A DNA stretch of 64,000 nucleotides from Dokdonella sp. (GCA_019634795.1 JAHCAR010000006.1:124001-188000), one strand, 5' to 3'; shown: positions 18,281 to 28,138, counted from the first letter of the stretch. The notes: generated by a model not told the origin, from the letters alone. Numbers and translations are program-made.

Positions 18281-19608
18281 GCACGCCTCGCGGCTTCGCG
18301 CTGGCCCGACTCGACCTGCGCAGCTTCGACCGCAGCTACGCGGCGCGTTGCCACGTGCAGAAACCGGACCGCTATCGCCTGATCGAGGCGCTGCCGGCCG
18401 ATGTGCAGCGCATCACGCGCGGCGCCGGCGTTTCCTACGTCGGCGCCAGCTTCGGCGAGGATTGCGTGGTCCAGGATCTCGGCGTGTTCGACCGGCTCGT
18501 CGAATTCGATGCCGAGCAGGGCCTGCTGACCGTCGAGGCTGGCGCCAGTGTCGGCGACGTGACCCGTTTCTCCCTCGCCCATGGCTGGCTGCTGCCGGTC
18601 GTGCCGGGCCATCCGCGCGCCACTATCGGCGGCTGCATTGCCGCCGACGTGCATGGCAAGAATCCGGCCCGCGACGGCACCTTTCGCCGCCATGTCGAAG
18701 CGATCGAACTGTTCGATCCGACCGCAGGCTGGCTGGCCCTCGATGCGGATCAGGAGGCCGAACGTTTCGAGGCCTGCTTCGCCGGCTTCGGCATCCCCGG
18801 CCTGATCGGCAGCGCGACCCTGCGCCTGGTGCGGGCGCCGGCCGCCTACTCGATGCGCAGCCTGCGCGTCGCCAGCCTGGTCGAGGCCGGCGAGGTGCTC
18901 AGGACCCATGCCGGCGCACCGGTTCTGTATGGCTGGCATGACGCGCGGCCCGGCCACTTCGGTCGCGGCGTGATCCGCTACGGGCTCGAGGCGAAGGAAG
19001 CGGAGCGCGTCAGCGGACGGTCCGCGGCCGATCTGCCGAATACGGTTGCGCCGTGGCCGCTCTGCACCTGGAACCGGCTCGGCATCGCCGCCATGAACGG
19101 CTGGATCCAGCGCCGCTACGCGCACGCCGGCCAGCAGCACGTCCCGGTCGAATCAGCGCTGTTTCCGCTCAACGAGGCGCGCGCCTACTACGCCGGGTTC
19201 GGCAGCGCGGGCTTCGTCGAGGCGCAATGGCTGGTCCCGCACGCGCGCTACAGCGATTTCATCGAGGCGCTGCAGGCCGCCGTTGCGCGCTTGCGGCCAC
19301 GCATCAGCCTGATCGCCAGCAAGCTGTTCGACGGTGTCGCCCAGGGGCTCAGTTTCGACGGCCAGGGCATCGCCCTGGCCATCCAGATGCCGCAACCGAA
19401 GGCGCCCCGCCAGGCCGCCTTCATCGAAGCGCTGACCGCGCTCGCCCTCGAACACCAGGCCCGACCGAACCTGATCAAGGATTCGAGTCTCGACGCCGAA
19501 TCGGCGCGCCGCGGCATCGCCGATTTCGAGCTCGCCCGCGAGTGCCTGCGCCGCTTCGATCCGGGCGCCCTGCAGCGCTCCGAACTGACCCGCAGGCTCG
19601 GCCTGTGA
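18277..19608 (+). CDS. FAD-dependent oxidoreductase, DprE1-like
   Basis: A 443-residue FAD_binding_4 oxidoreductase. The N-terminal FAD domain shows ITRGAGVSYVGASFG, EAGASVGDV and GCIAADVHGKNPARDG, the last closely matching the HGKN motif of DprE1. The C-terminal domain carries SKLFDGVAQGLSFDG, parallel to the substrate-site Lys/Phe-Gly region of DprE1. DprE1 oxidises the 2'-OH of polyprenyl-phospho-ribose. The next gene, coupled by GTGA, is a DprE2-like reductase, so the pair may epimerise a polyprenyl-linked pentose. No signal peptide. The substrate here is inferred, not shown. Confidence 0.82.
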   Translation: MSTPRGFALARLDLRSFDRSYAARCHVQKPDRYRLIEALPADVQRITRGAGVSYVGASFGEDCVVQDLGVFDRLVEFDAEQGLLTVEAGASVGDVTRFSLAHGWLLPVVPGHPRATIGGCIAADVHGKNPARDGTFRRHVEAIELFDPTAGWLALDADQEAERFEACFAGFGIPGLIGSATLRLVRAPAAYSMRSLRVASLVEAGEVLRTHAGAPVLYGWHDARPGHFGRGVIRYGLEAKEAERVSGRSAADLPNTVAPWPLCTWNRLGIAAMNGWIQRRYAHAGQQHVPVESALFPLNEARAYYAGFGSAGFVEAQWLVPHARYSDFIEALQAAVARLRPRISLIASKLFDGVAQGLSFDGQGIALAIQMPQPKAPRQAAFIEALTALALEHQARPNLIKDSSLDAESARRGIADFELARECLRRFDPGALQRSELTRRLGL

Positions 19609-20336
19609 CCGCGGTCGTCGTCGGCGCCTCGAGCGGACTCGGGCGGGCTCTCGCCGTCGAGCTCGCCCGCAATGGGCACGATCTATTGCTGGTCGCCTCG
19701 GATGCGCGCGATCTGGCCGTGATGGCTGCTGATCTGCACCTGCGCTATGCGGTCCGGACCGAGAGCCTGGCCATCGATCTCGCCGCCAGCGCGAATCCGG
19801 GCGCGCGGATTCTCGAAGCGCTGGACGGCCTGCCGTCGCCGCAGGCCCTGCTGCTGCCGGTCGGCATGTCGCGCAGCGACGACGACGGCTCGCTCGCGGC
19901 GGCCGGCATCGGCCAGCTGCTCGCGATCAACCTGCATGCGCCGATCGCGATCGCGCATGCGCTGCTGCCGGCCCTGCTCGACGCACGTGGCGTGATCGTC
20001 GGCTTCGGCAGCATCGCCGGCGCCCGCGGGCGCAGCCGCAACATCGTCTACGCGGCGGCCAAGCGTGGCCTGCAGACCTACTTCGAAAGCTTGCGCCACG
20101 GCCATCTGCCGTCGGCCCTGCGCGTGCAGTTCCATCGTCTCGGCTTCCTGCGCAGCAACCTCACCTTCGGCATGAAGCTGCCCTTGCCTGCGGCCGAACC
20201 CGAGGCGGTCGCGCGCACGGTCGTTGCCAGCCTCGGGCAGGGATCGTTCACGCGCTACCAGCCGCGCTGGTGGGGCCTGGTCGCGCTGCTCGTGCAGTGC
20301 CTGCCGTGGTTCGTCTTCCGTCGCATGCGCGACTGA
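19605..20336 (+). CDS. short-chain dehydrogenase, DprE2-like
   Basis: A 243-residue SDR starting at the GTG overlapping the previous stop. The cofactor loop is VVGASSGLGRALA (residues 5-17), the catalytic Ser is in FGSIAGARG and the Tyr/Lys pair in VYAAAKRGL. DprE2 reduces the keto intermediate made by DprE1. A C-terminal hydrophobic stretch (WGLVALLVQCLPWFVF) resembles the membrane-associated end of DprE2 proteins. Translational coupling with the DprE1-like gene supports a two-step epimerisation. Confidence 0.82.
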   Translation: MTAVVVGASSGLGRALAVELARNGHDLLLVASDARDLAVMAADLHLRYAVRTESLAIDLAASANPGARILEALDGLPSPQALLLPVGMSRSDDDGSLAAAGIGQLLAINLHAPIAIAHALLPALLDARGVIVGFGSIAGARGRSRNIVYAAAKRGLQTYFESLRHGHLPSALRVQFHRLGFLRSNLTFGMKLPLPAAEPEAVARTVVASLGQGSFTRYQPRWWGLVALLVQCLPWFVFRRMRD

Positions 20337-20339
20337 ACT

Positions 20340-20362
20340 CCGGCAGCGGCGCCCGCTGCCGG
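20340..20362. terminator. hairpin between convergent genes
   Basis: A perfect 9-bp stem (CCGGCAGCG/CGCTGCCGG) with a 5-base loop lies between the stop codons of the DprE2-like gene and the saccharopine-dehydrogenase-like gene. No clear T tract on either side, so termination is only likely. Confidence 0.4.
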
Positions 20363-20392
20363 TGACCGACTGTGGCCGCTGCCCTGGGCCGG

Positions 20393-21442
20393 TCAGTTCC
20401 CGAGCAGTCGCACGCCGGGCAGCTTCAGCACATAGTCCGCGCCCATCAGCAGCGAAGGCGTGTAGTAGCCGCCGGCCGGCGAATTCGCGAGCAGGTATTC
20501 GACGATGCCGAGACTCGCGCTGACCGTCAGCGCATAGCCATTCGGCGTCATCAGCGACAGCGACTCCTGCCGGCCGGCAGCGTTGCGCACTTCGCCCCAG
20601 ACCTGGCAGCCGCTGCGCGCGCGCCGCGCCTGGTCGGGTCCGGCGGTCTGCCCGGCCTTGCCCTTGAGGAACTTCTGCACCGGCGCCATGGCCAGCAGCC
20701 AGCGCAGGTGGCGCAGCCAGCGCACCCGCGCAATCGTTTTCTCGGGCACGACCATGTAGGTCTCGACGTTGGCGATGCCGGTCGAAACGAAGGCCGTGTA
20801 GACATCGCCCCACGGAATCGTCATGGCCGTGCGTGCGCTGCCGTCCTCGCGCACGAACTCGCGCGTTTTCCAGGCCAGCGGCACCTCGACCACTTCGCCG
20901 CCAATGCGCGCGCGGCCGCCCGCGGCGAGTCCCTCGACGCTGGTTTTCGCCGTGCCCGGACTCGGACCGCCGCCGGCCTCGAAGGCGAGCACGAGATGAC
21001 TCGCATCGGGCAGGCGCTGCTCGAGCATGGCGGCCAGGCAATCGGTCGGCACGACATCGAATCCGGTTCCCGGGAAGACCACGACGCCCTCGTGCCGGGC
21101 ACGATTGTTCGTGTGGTGGCAGAGCGCGAAGACATCGATTTCGCCGGTGATGTCGAGGTAGTGGATGCGCTGGCGCAGGCAGGCTTCGAGCAGCGGCTCG
21201 CAGGTCTGCGAAAACGGCCCGGCGCAGTTGAGAACGATGCGCACGCCATCGAGGTTGCGTTCGATCTCGGCGCGGTCATCGAGCTCGAACACGCGCCGGG
21301 TCAGCGCGTTGGCCTGGGCCAGCGTCTCCAGCGCATCGCGGTTGCGCCCGCCGAGGACCGGCTTGAGTCCGCGCCTGACCGCCTCCTCGGTGATCAGGCG
21401 ACCGGTGTAGCCGTTGGCGCCGTAGATCAGCAGCGGCGTCAT
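20393..21442 (-). CDS. saccharopine dehydrogenase family protein
   Basis: A 349-residue protein, start at MTPLLIYGANGYTG, whose ATG overlaps the stop of the upstream SDR gene. The N-terminal Rossmann fold shows YGANGYTGRLITEEAVRRG and LNCAGPFSQTCEPLLEAC, the pattern of the trans-acting enoyl-reductase/saccharopine-dehydrogenase-like family rather than true lysine enzymes. A later FPGTGFDVVPTDCLA motif is conserved in the family. Probably reduces a lipid-type or polyketide-type substrate (inference). Confidence 0.83.
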   Translation of the reverse strand: MTPLLIYGANGYTGRLITEEAVRRGLKPVLGGRNRDALETLAQANALTRRVFELDDRAEIERNLDGVRIVLNCAGPFSQTCEPLLEACLRQRIHYLDITGEIDVFALCHHTNNRARHEGVVVFPGTGFDVVPTDCLAAMLEQRLPDASHLVLAFEAGGGPSPGTAKTSVEGLAAGGRARIGGEVVEVPLAWKTREFVREDGSARTAMTIPWGDVYTAFVSTGIANVETYMVVPEKTIARVRWLRHLRWLLAMAPVQKFLKGKAGQTAGPDQARRARSGCQVWGEVRNAAGRQESLSLMTPNGYALTVSASLGIVEYLLANSPAGGYYTPSLLMGADYVLKLPGVRLLGN

Positions 21443-22248
21443 GCCGAAGCTCCACGCTCGCGGACCTTCTGCATCAGCTTGCGGAAGTACAGGTTCGGAA
21501 ACCAGCGCTTGATGCGCCACAGCTTGCGCACCTCGGCACTTGGCATGATCAGGAATTCACCGCGGCCGACCGCCCGGTAGATCGCCTCGGCGATGTCGGC
21601 GGCGCTCTCCCTGGCGTCGCGCATCAGCGCCGTCGCCATCTTCAGCGAAGCCGTGTCGGGGGCACGGAAGCCCTCGAGCAGATTGGTCTGGAAAAAGCTC
21701 GGGCAGACCACCGAAACGCGGACGCCGCTGCCCTCGAGATCGGCACGCAGGCCCTCCGACACGGTGACCACACCGGCCTTGGCGGTGGCGTAGGTGGCCA
21801 TGCCGGGGCCGCCGGCAAGGGCCGCGAACGAAGCGATGTTGACGATGTGACCGGCGCCCTGCTCGATCAGGACCGGTCCGAACAGGCGGCAGCCACGAAC
21901 CACGCCGAGCAGGTTGATGTTGAGCATCCAGTGCCAGTCTTCCATCGAGGCATTGAGCACCGAGCCACCGGCACTGACGCCAGCGTTGTTGATGACCAGG
22001 TCGACCCCCTCCCAGGCGGCCAGCACCTCGTCGCGCAGACCTTCGAACGATTCGTCGTCGCCGACGTCAACCTGAATGGCCATGGCACCGATGCCGAAGC
22101 CGGTGATCAGCTCGACCGTCTCGCGGGCCCGATCGAGGCGGATGTCGGCGCAGGCGACGCGCCAGCCCGCCTCGGCGTAGCGGAAGGCCAGGGCACGGCC
22201 GAGGCCACTGCCGGCGCCGGTGATGAGGACACGTTTCGAAGGTTCCAT
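21439..22248 (-). CDS. SDR family NAD(P)-dependent oxidoreductase
   Basis: A 269-residue classical SDR: TGAGSGLGRAL at 10-20, NNAG at about 92-95, Ser in NIASFAALAG, and YATAKAG as the Tyr-x-x-x-Lys pair. The C-terminus is basic (KLWRIKRWFPNLYFRKLMQKV), suggesting membrane contact. It forms a coupled two-gene unit with the downstream saccharopine-dehydrogenase-like gene. Substrate unknown. Confidence 0.87.
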   Translation of the reverse strand: MEPSKRVLITGAGSGLGRALAFRYAEAGWRVACADIRLDRARETVELITGFGIGAMAIQVDVGDDESFEGLRDEVLAAWEGVDLVINNAGVSAGGSVLNASMEDWHWMLNINLLGVVRGCRLFGPVLIEQGAGHIVNIASFAALAGGPGMATYATAKAGVVTVSEGLRADLEGSGVRVSVVCPSFFQTNLLEGFRAPDTASLKMATALMRDARESAADIAEAIYRAVGRGEFLIMPSAEVRKLWRIKRWFPNLYFRKLMQKVRERGASA

Positions 22249-22374
22249 CGGGACACCTGCTGGGGTTCAATAGCGCGTTGGCACCGGCCGGTCCATGCTT
22301 GATCCCAATCCTGTCGGCTGCGCCTGCATTCGCCACCGCGACCGCCCGGGACCGCCATCCTACTAGGAGATCCA

Positions 22375-24201
22375 ATGCACTGGCCAAAATGGACGAAAGG
22401 ATTCGAAACCCGCCTGCGCATACTTCTGCTCGGCGTTGCCGTGCTGGCCAGCGTGGCCCTGCCCTACGCGATCATCCGCAACAGCGCGAACGAGACGCTG
22501 TCCGCCTCCGAATGGGTGGTTCATTCGGCCGAGGTCCGGGAAACCCTGTTCGAGCTCGGCTTCAACATGAGCGAACTGGAAAGTCTGGTCCTGCTCGAAC
22601 TCGTTGAAGTGCCGCCTGGAGACAAGCGGCCGCGCTACGAAGATATCCGTCCGCGCATCGAACCGCTGCTCGACCGGCTCGCCGACATGACCCGCGACAA
22701 CGCCGACCAGCAAAGCCGCATCGGTTCGCTCAGGGTGCTGCTCGAAGGTCGCCTCGACACCCTCGATACGGCCTTGCAGCAACTGCGCGACAGGAACTTC
22801 GACGCCGTCGCGCGCACCTTGAAGCAGGGAGCCGACGCGTTCGGCTCGCGCGAAACTTCGTGGGCCATCGTCGCTGCCGAAACCGAGCTGTTCAAGGAGC
22901 GCCAGGCCAGACTGGCCGAATCCATGCTGTTTTCCCGCTGGACGGTGGCGGCCGCACTCATCGCCCAGCTGCTGCTGCTCGGGTCGGTGATCTTCGTGTC
23001 GGAACGCCAGGTGCTGCACCGTCAGGCCGCTGAAGCGCGTGCCCGGCTTGCGGTCGAGCGCTCGCGGATCATCGTGCAGACCATGCGTGAACCGATCGCG
23101 GTACTCGACACGTCCCTGCGCGTGCTGATGACGAACGAGGCCTTTGGCGAGTTCTACCGGCCGCCCGCGGACGTCGAGGGCGGCGCCCGCCTCGACCAGC
23201 ACGGCGAAGGGGCCTGGGACAGTCCGTCACTGATGCAGCGCCTGCTCGACGTCGGCGCGCGCGGACGCGAACTCTGGGACTTCGAACTCGAGCAGGCCAG
23301 CGCCGACGGCATCGAGCGTGACGTGCTGGTCAATGCCCGCCGCATGGAGCTGTCCGAGGATGCCGATGCGGCCGGCGAGCGCACCATCCTGCTCACGGTC
23401 AGCGACATCACGGCGCGCAAGCGCTACGAGCAGCGCATCAGCGAACTCAACGAAGACCTCGAAGCCAAGGTCGAGCAGGTTTCGGAGATCAACCGCGAGC
23501 TCGAGTCGTTCAGCTATTCGGTTTCGCACGACCTGCGCGCGCCGTTGCGCCACATCGCGGGCTTCGCGGCGAAGCTCGGCGATCGCATTGGCGATGATGA
23601 CGAACGCGCGCGTCACTATCTCGAAGTGATCAGCGATGCGGCCCGCCGCATGTCGAGCCTGATCGAGGATCTGCTCGAATACTCGCGGCTCGGCCGCAGC
23701 GCGATGCGGCTCGGTCCGGTCGACATGAATGCCCTGGTCGCCGAGCTCCAGGCCATGTACGAAAGCGGCAACGAGCAGCGCTCGATCAAGTGGCGGATCG
23801 GCCGCCTGCCGACCGCGATCGGCGATGAAGCCATGCTGCGGCGGGTCTGGCAGAACCTGATCTCGAATGCCGTCAAGTACACCTCCAGGCGCGAACGCGC
23901 CGAAATCGAGATCGGCGCAGACAGCTCCGGCTCAGCCGAAGTCGTTTATTACGTCAAGGACAATGGCACCGGCTTCGACATGGCCTACGCCGGCAAGCTG
24001 TTCGGGGTCTTCCAGCGCCTGCACAAGGCCTCGGAGTTTCCGGGCACCGGCATCGGCCTGGCCAACGTGCGCCGCATCATCGGCCGCCTCGGCGGCCGCA
24101 CCTGGGCCGAGGCCGAGCCCGACAAGGGCGCGAAGATCCATTTTTCCCTGCCCGCCGTGGCCGCCGCCATTCCAGACCAAGGAACCGAAGATGAATCGTG
24201 A
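22375..24201 (+). CDS. membrane sensor histidine kinase with PAS domain
   Basis: A 608-residue kinase. A membrane segment at 13-33 and another at about 187-208 flank a periplasmic four-helix-like sensor domain (about 35-185). PAS-like domain about 235-355, coiled coil, then HisKA with the H-box [15 protein letters not shown] (about residues 380-394) and HATPase with N-box [13 protein letters not shown] and G-boxes DNGTGFD and GTGIGLA. The last 11 bases overlap the start of the response regulator gene, so kinase and regulator are coupled. The stimulus is unknown. Confidence 0.92.
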   Translation: MHWPKWTKGFETRLRILLLGVAVLASVALPYAIIRNSANETLSASEWVVHSAEVRETLFELGFNMSELESLVLLELVEVPPGDKRPRYEDIRPRIEPLLDRLADMTRDNADQQSRIGSLRVLLEGRLDTLDTALQQLRDRNFDAVARTLKQGADAFGSRETSWAIVAAETELFKERQARLAESMLFSRWTVAAALIAQLLLLGSVIFVSERQVLHRQAAEARARLAVERSRIIVQTMREPIAVLDTSLRVLMTNEAFGEFYRPPADVEGGARLDQHGEGAWDSPSLMQRLLDVGARGRELWDFELEQASADGIERDVLVNARRMELSEDADAAGERTILLTVSDITARKRYEQRISELNEDLEAKVEQVSEINRELESFSYSVSHDLRAPLRHIAGFAAKLGDRIGDDDERARHYLEVISDAARRMSSLIEDLLEYSRLGRSAMRLGPVDMNALVAELQAMYESGNEQRSIKWRIGRLPTAIGDEAMLRRVWQNLISNAVKYTSRRERAEIEIGADSSGSAEVVYYVKDNGTGFDMAYAGKLFGVFQRLHKASEFPGTGIGLANVRRIIGRLGGRTWAEAEPDKGAKIHFSLPAVAAAIPDQGTEDES

Positions 24202-24634
24202 GATCAATACCATCCTGATCGCGGAAGACAGCGCGGCCGATGCGGAGATGGCCATCGATGCCTTGCGCGAGGCCAAGCTCGCCAATCCGATCGTGCACGT
24301 CGAGGATGGCGTCGAGGCGCTCGACTACCTGCTCCATCGAGGCGCCTTCGCCGGCCGCGGCAAGGGCAACCCGGCCGTGGTCCTGCTCGACATCAAGATG
24401 CCGCGCCTGGACGGTCTCGAAGTGCTCAAGCAGATGCGTGACGACGAACGCCTGAAGCGGATCCCGGTCGTGATCCTGTCGTCTTCGCGCGAGGAGAGCG
24501 ACCTCGTGGAAAGCTGGAACCTCGGCGTCAATGCCTACGTGGTCAAGCCGGTCGACGTCAGCCAGTTCTTCAGCGCCGTGCAGATCGTCGGCCAGTTCTG
24601 GGCCGTGCTCAACGAATTTCCGCAGCAGGAATAG
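24191..24634 (+). CDS. single-domain response regulator, Rcp1-like
   Basis: A 147-residue receiver domain without output. The acidic pocket is in [13 protein letters not shown], the phospho-acceptor Asp in [13 protein letters not shown], and the conserved Lys in AYVVKPVD. The extended loop [22 protein letters not shown] is typical of Rcp1/phytochrome-type regulators. It sits between two kinases and may relay phosphate from the first to the hybrid kinase that starts five bases after its stop. Confidence 0.93.
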   Translation: MNREINTILIAEDSAADAEMAIDALREAKLANPIVHVEDGVEALDYLLHRGAFAGRGKGNPAVVLLDIKMPRLDGLEVLKQMRDDERLKRIPVVILSSSREESDLVESWNLGVNAYVVKPVDVSQFFSAVQIVGQFWAVLNEFPQQE

Positions 24635-24639
24635 CGTCC

Positions 24640-26190
24640 ATGGAAAACGGGAGCGGAGGCGAGTCGCTGCGCGTACTGGTCGTCGAGGACGAGCCGCTCG
24701 ATGCCGAGCTGATCATCGACCAGCTCGGTGGTGACGGCCTGAAGGTCGAGTCGAGGCTGGTCGACGATGAAGCCGGCTATCGCAAGGCACTGGAGGACTT
24801 CAACGCCGATGTCGTGATTTCGGACCTCAGCATGCCCGGTTTCAGCGGCTATCGCGCGCTCGAACTGCTGCGCGAGAAGGACAAGCTGCTGCCGTTCATC
24901 TTCGTTTCGGGAACGATCGGCGAGGACGCCGCGATCCAGGCCCTGAAGAGCGGCGCGACCGACTACCTGCTCAAGGAGCGCCTGGCCCGCCTGCCCTCGG
25001 CCGTTCGCCGCGCGGTCGAACAGGCGCGCGAAGTGCAGGCCCGCGAACGCGCCGAATCGGAACTGATGCGGGCCCAGCGCTTCGAAAGCCTGGCCATGCT
25101 CGCCGGCGGCCTCAGCCATGACCTGCGCAACGTGCTGCAGCCGCTGATGCTGACTGCCGACGCGCTGAAGGAGCGCGACGACGAGGAGCTAAGAAAGCAC
25201 GGCGAACTGGTCGGTGACTGCGCCAAACGCGGTCTCGAGATGGTCGCCTCGATGCTCTCGTTCGCACGCGGCGCGCACGTCAAGACCGAGCAGGTCAGGC
25301 TCTCGGCGCTGTTCGATGCGCTCGGCATGCTGTTGCGCGGCAGCGTGCCGAGCAATGTCGACCTGGTCCTCGAAAACCCCGATGAGGAGGTCGTCATCGA
25401 GGGCAACCACACCGAACTCCAGCAGTGCCTGCTCAACCTCTGTCTGAACGCCCTGCAGGCGATGCCCGAGGGTGGCAACCTGACCCTCTCGGCCGAGCCG
25501 GCCGAGATCGACGAATCGTTCTTCAGCGAGGGCGAACTGCAGTCCCCCGGCGCGTACCTGAAACTGCAGATCAGCGATACCGGCATCGGCATGGATGAAG
25601 CGGTGCGCTCGAATCTGTTCCGGCCGTTCTTTACGACCAAGAAGACCGGCACCGGGCTGGGCCTGTTGTCCTGCAAGCGCATCGTCACCAACCACCGTGG
25701 CTACCTGCGCGTGCTCAGCGAGCCCGGCAACGGCACGACCTTCGAAGTCTATCTTCCGGTCGGCAATTCCGATGCCGACGACGACGACGCACCGCCACCG
25801 CGCGGCGGAAGCGGCGAGAACGTACTGGTCGTGGTCGAGCGACTCGGCAAGCAGACCATGCTTTCGGACACGCTCGAATTGAACGGCTACGAGGTCACCA
25901 CCGCGGGCAGCGGCTCGCATGCGCTGCAGAAGATCGATGCGCTGGGCATTCCCGACATCGTCGTGATGGATGCGGATCTGAGCCTGATGTCGGGCGTGCA
26001 GACGATTTCGGCCCTGCTCGACCGCGGCTACGACGGCCCGCTGATCCTGCTGGTCAAGCAGGGCGTGACCATCGATCGCGACGACCTGCCGCCGATCCGG
26101 CACATGCGTTTCATCGAGAAGCCGGTCTCGGTCAATCTGCTGTTGCGCAGCGTGCGCGAGGAACTCGACGCGCCCGACGAAGAATCCTGA
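24640..26190 (+). CDS. hybrid histidine kinase, receiver-HisKA-HATPase-receiver
   Basis: A 516-residue soluble protein. The N-terminal receiver (1-125) has VLVVEDEPLDAEL, Asp in VVISDLSMPG and Lys in DYLLKERL. The kinase core has H-box GGLSHDLRNVLQP (His about 155) and G-boxes SDTGIGMD and GTGLGLLS. The C-terminal receiver-like domain (about 390-510) keeps the Asp in IVVMDADLS and the Lys in RFIEKPV but lacks the acidic pair near its start (VLVVVERL), so it may bind or signal without normal phosphorylation. No membrane segment, so it depends on the upstream sensor or on the regulator for input. Confidence 0.9.
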   Translation: MENGSGGESLRVLVVEDEPLDAELIIDQLGGDGLKVESRLVDDEAGYRKALEDFNADVVISDLSMPGFSGYRALELLREKDKLLPFIFVSGTIGEDAAIQALKSGATDYLLKERLARLPSAVRRAVEQAREVQARERAESELMRAQRFESLAMLAGGLSHDLRNVLQPLMLTADALKERDDEELRKHGELVGDCAKRGLEMVASMLSFARGAHVKTEQVRLSALFDALGMLLRGSVPSNVDLVLENPDEEVVIEGNHTELQQCLLNLCLNALQAMPEGGNLTLSAEPAEIDESFFSEGELQSPGAYLKLQISDTGIGMDEAVRSNLFRPFFTTKKTGTGLGLLSCKRIVTNHRGYLRVLSEPGNGTTFEVYLPVGNSDADDDDAPPPRGGSGENVLVVVERLGKQTMLSDTLELNGYEVTTAGSGSHALQKIDALGIPDIVVMDADLSLMSGVQTISALLDRGYDGPLILLVKQGVTIDRDDLPPIRHMRFIEKPVSVNLLLRSVREELDAPDEES

Positions 26191-26202
26191 GACTGTCCGC
26201 GT

Positions 26203-26934
26203 TCAGCGCGGCGGGCCGGGCTGGCCGAACAGGACTTCGGCACGCTGGAATAGCACCCAGGAAGTCGCGATGTACTTGTCGCCGCCGCGCGGCATGTTGC
26301 CGCGATGCGTGTGCGTGAAACCGGCCGGTGCGATCAGCAGCGAACCGGTCTGCGGCACGACCTTGCGCTGCTGGTGCAGGAATTCGGTTTCACCCTCGGC
26401 GAACCCGTCATTGAGATAGACCGACCAGAGCAGGATGCGATGCAGGGTCTCGCCGTGGCTGTCGCCGATCTTCGGGTACAGCTCGCAATGCCAGTAGGGA
26501 TAGCCGCCCTGGTTGGCGAGGTACTTCTGGATGTTGATCGTGCCGGGGCGGAACAGCTTGACCATGAGCTGCTGCAGGCGCTCATCGGGCATGTCGCGGA
26601 TGGCCGCGGCATCGAGCGCGACCAGTTCGCCGGTTGCGGGGTCGGGCATCTGCAGCGAGAGCGGCGCGATCGCCGTATGCGGGTACCTGCGCACGTAGCG
26701 CATCAGGCCGCGCATCATCGCGCTGTTGAGCAGGTTGGCGGCGCCGCTCCATTCCGCGTAGTCGTTGATGCAGATGTCCCAGCTGTCCTTCAGGCGCGTG
26801 TTGACGCCGCCGCCGGTTTGTCCGCGGATGGCCTTTCCGCTGGCCTCGAACTGACGGATCAGCGCGGTGCAGTCGCGCTCGCTCAAGGCGGCTTCGTACA
26901 CTTCAATGAAATCCTCGCTCATCTCGGGCGCCAT
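26203..26934 (-). CDS. 2-oxoglutarate/Fe(II)-dependent oxygenase
   Basis: A 243-residue protein with the double-stranded beta-helix pattern of prolyl-hydroxylase-like dioxygenases. The iron site would be the His and Glu of YWHCELYP and the distal His of GFTHTHRG, with Arg of HRG binding 2-oxoglutarate. HxE in place of HxD is unusual but plausible. The start at MAPEMSEDF is uncertain; MSEDF at 26922 is an alternative and neither has a good ribosome site. It converges on the hybrid kinase gene. Substrate unknown. Confidence 0.78.
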   Translation of the reverse strand: MAPEMSEDFIEVYEAALSERDCTALIRQFEASGKAIRGQTGGGVNTRLKDSWDICINDYAEWSGAANLLNSAMMRGLMRYVRRYPHTAIAPLSLQMPDPATGELVALDAAAIRDMPDERLQQLMVKLFRPGTINIQKYLANQGGYPYWHCELYPKIGDSHGETLHRILLWSVYLNDGFAEGETEFLHQQRKVVPQTGSLLIAPAGFTHTHRGNMPRGGDKYIATSWVLFQRAEVLFGQPGPPR

Positions 26935-26953
26935 GCTCCGTACTGGAAGTTCG

Positions 26954-27523
26954 TCAGAAAGCCTCGAAGACGATGCCAGCCCCGACGCCGGCAAGCAAAC
27001 CGGCGGCCAGGTCGCGCCAGACGTGCCGGCCCAGGGCCAGCCGCGACCAGGCGACTGCAAGGCCGAGCACGGCGAATGCCGCCATGATCACGGGCTTGTC
27101 CGGCACCAGCGCCGCGAACGCGGCAAAGGCAACATGCAGGGAGAGCTTGCACCAGCGCGACAAGGCCAGGGCCAGCAGGATGATCGCCGCCGACAAGGCG
27201 AACGCCGCCGCGAGCCGGGGCGGCACGGGCAGGCCCAGGGCGACCACGGCGGCCAGCGAAAACAGGCCGAGCAGGAAGCGGTTCAGCTGGGCGCGCTCGG
27301 CCGGCGCGCTGGCATCGACGTGCCGCCAGTGGCCGCGACCCACGCACCATGCCGAATAGCCGAACACGAGCAGACCCGGCACCGCGAGCCCGGCGATGAT
27401 CGCAAAGGCCGCTTGCGCGCCGATGCCGCTCTCGCGCGCGGCGCACCAGGCGGCTGCCGGCATGACGAGCATCGGATGGCCAAGAATCGAAACCGTGCGC
27501 GCGAGCGATTCCCGGGCGCTCAT
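26954..27523 (-). CDS. PAP2-like membrane protein
   Basis: A 189-residue protein with about five membrane segments. The C-terminal WSRLALGRHVWRDLAAG pattern matches the last motif of PAP2 lipid phosphatases (SR-x-x-x-G-x-H...D), while the first motif is replaced by a KPVIMAAF region. Start chosen at MSARESLART; the in-frame upstream ATG at 27643 reads through promoter-like sequence. Possibly a phosphatase relic or a transport relative. Confidence 0.7.
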   Translation of the reverse strand: MSARESLARTVSILGHPMLVMPAAAWCAARESGIGAQAAFAIIAGLAVPGLLVFGYSAWCVGRGHWRHVDASAPAERAQLNRFLLGLFSLAAVVALGLPVPPRLAAAFALSAAIILLALALSRWCKLSLHVAFAAFAALVPDKPVIMAAFAVLGLAVAWSRLALGRHVWRDLAAGLLAGVGAGIVFEAF

Positions 27524-27707
27524 GTGCAACGCGACTCGCGCCTGACCCGCACCTGCCCCTGCGTTCGTTCGCCCATCGCGGCATTGTCGAGGCCGCTGGA
27601 TGGTGCCGGCAAGCGCCATTGTCACGAAGGCTGCTGACAACACGCTGTCAGCAGCCCCTCGCTAACGTGACCGCTGTGCGATCCCGCACCCTTCCACGGA
27701 GTCCGAC

Positions 27708-28082
27708 ATGCTCAACCCCAACGTTCCGGCCTGGTTCGAAATCTCCACCGCCGACCTCGACCGCGCCGTGCGCTTCTACGAAGCGATCCTCGACGTGAAA
27801 CTCGCCCGCGAACAGATGGGCGGCAGTTCGATGGCCGTGTTTCCCTACGGCGGCAAGCCCAACACCAGCGGTGCCCTGATCCACGCCGAGGACTCCGAGC
27901 CCTCGGTCCAGGGTTGCGTGGTCTATCTCAGCGTCGATGACCTGCAGCCGGTGCTCGAACGCGCGCTCGCGCTCGGCGGCGACACGATCGTGCCGCGCAC
28001 GGCCCTGCCCGGCGACATGGGCTACTTCGCCCAGTTCATCGACTGCGAAGGCAACCGGGTCGGCCTGTGGTCGCCGAAGTGA
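27708..28082 (+). CDS. VOC family protein (glyoxalase/dioxygenase fold)
   Basis: A 124-residue vicinal-oxygen-chelate protein: WFEISTADLDRAVRFYEAILDV at the start and DCEGNRVGLWSP at the end are the paired beta-alpha-beta-beta-beta hallmarks. The metal ligands of true glyoxalases are only partly kept, so binding or isomerase roles are possible. ACGGAG lies upstream of the ATG. It is 57 bases ahead of a WYL regulator. Confidence 0.9.
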   Translation: MLNPNVPAWFEISTADLDRAVRFYEAILDVKLAREQMGGSSMAVFPYGGKPNTSGALIHAEDSEPSVQGCVVYLSVDDLQPVLERALALGGDTIVPRTALPGDMGYFAQFIDCEGNRVGLWSPK

Positions 28083-28138
28083 CGGCCGCGTAGCGATGCA
28101 CCATTGGCCGCGGCCGGACGAACGGCGATGATGCCCGC

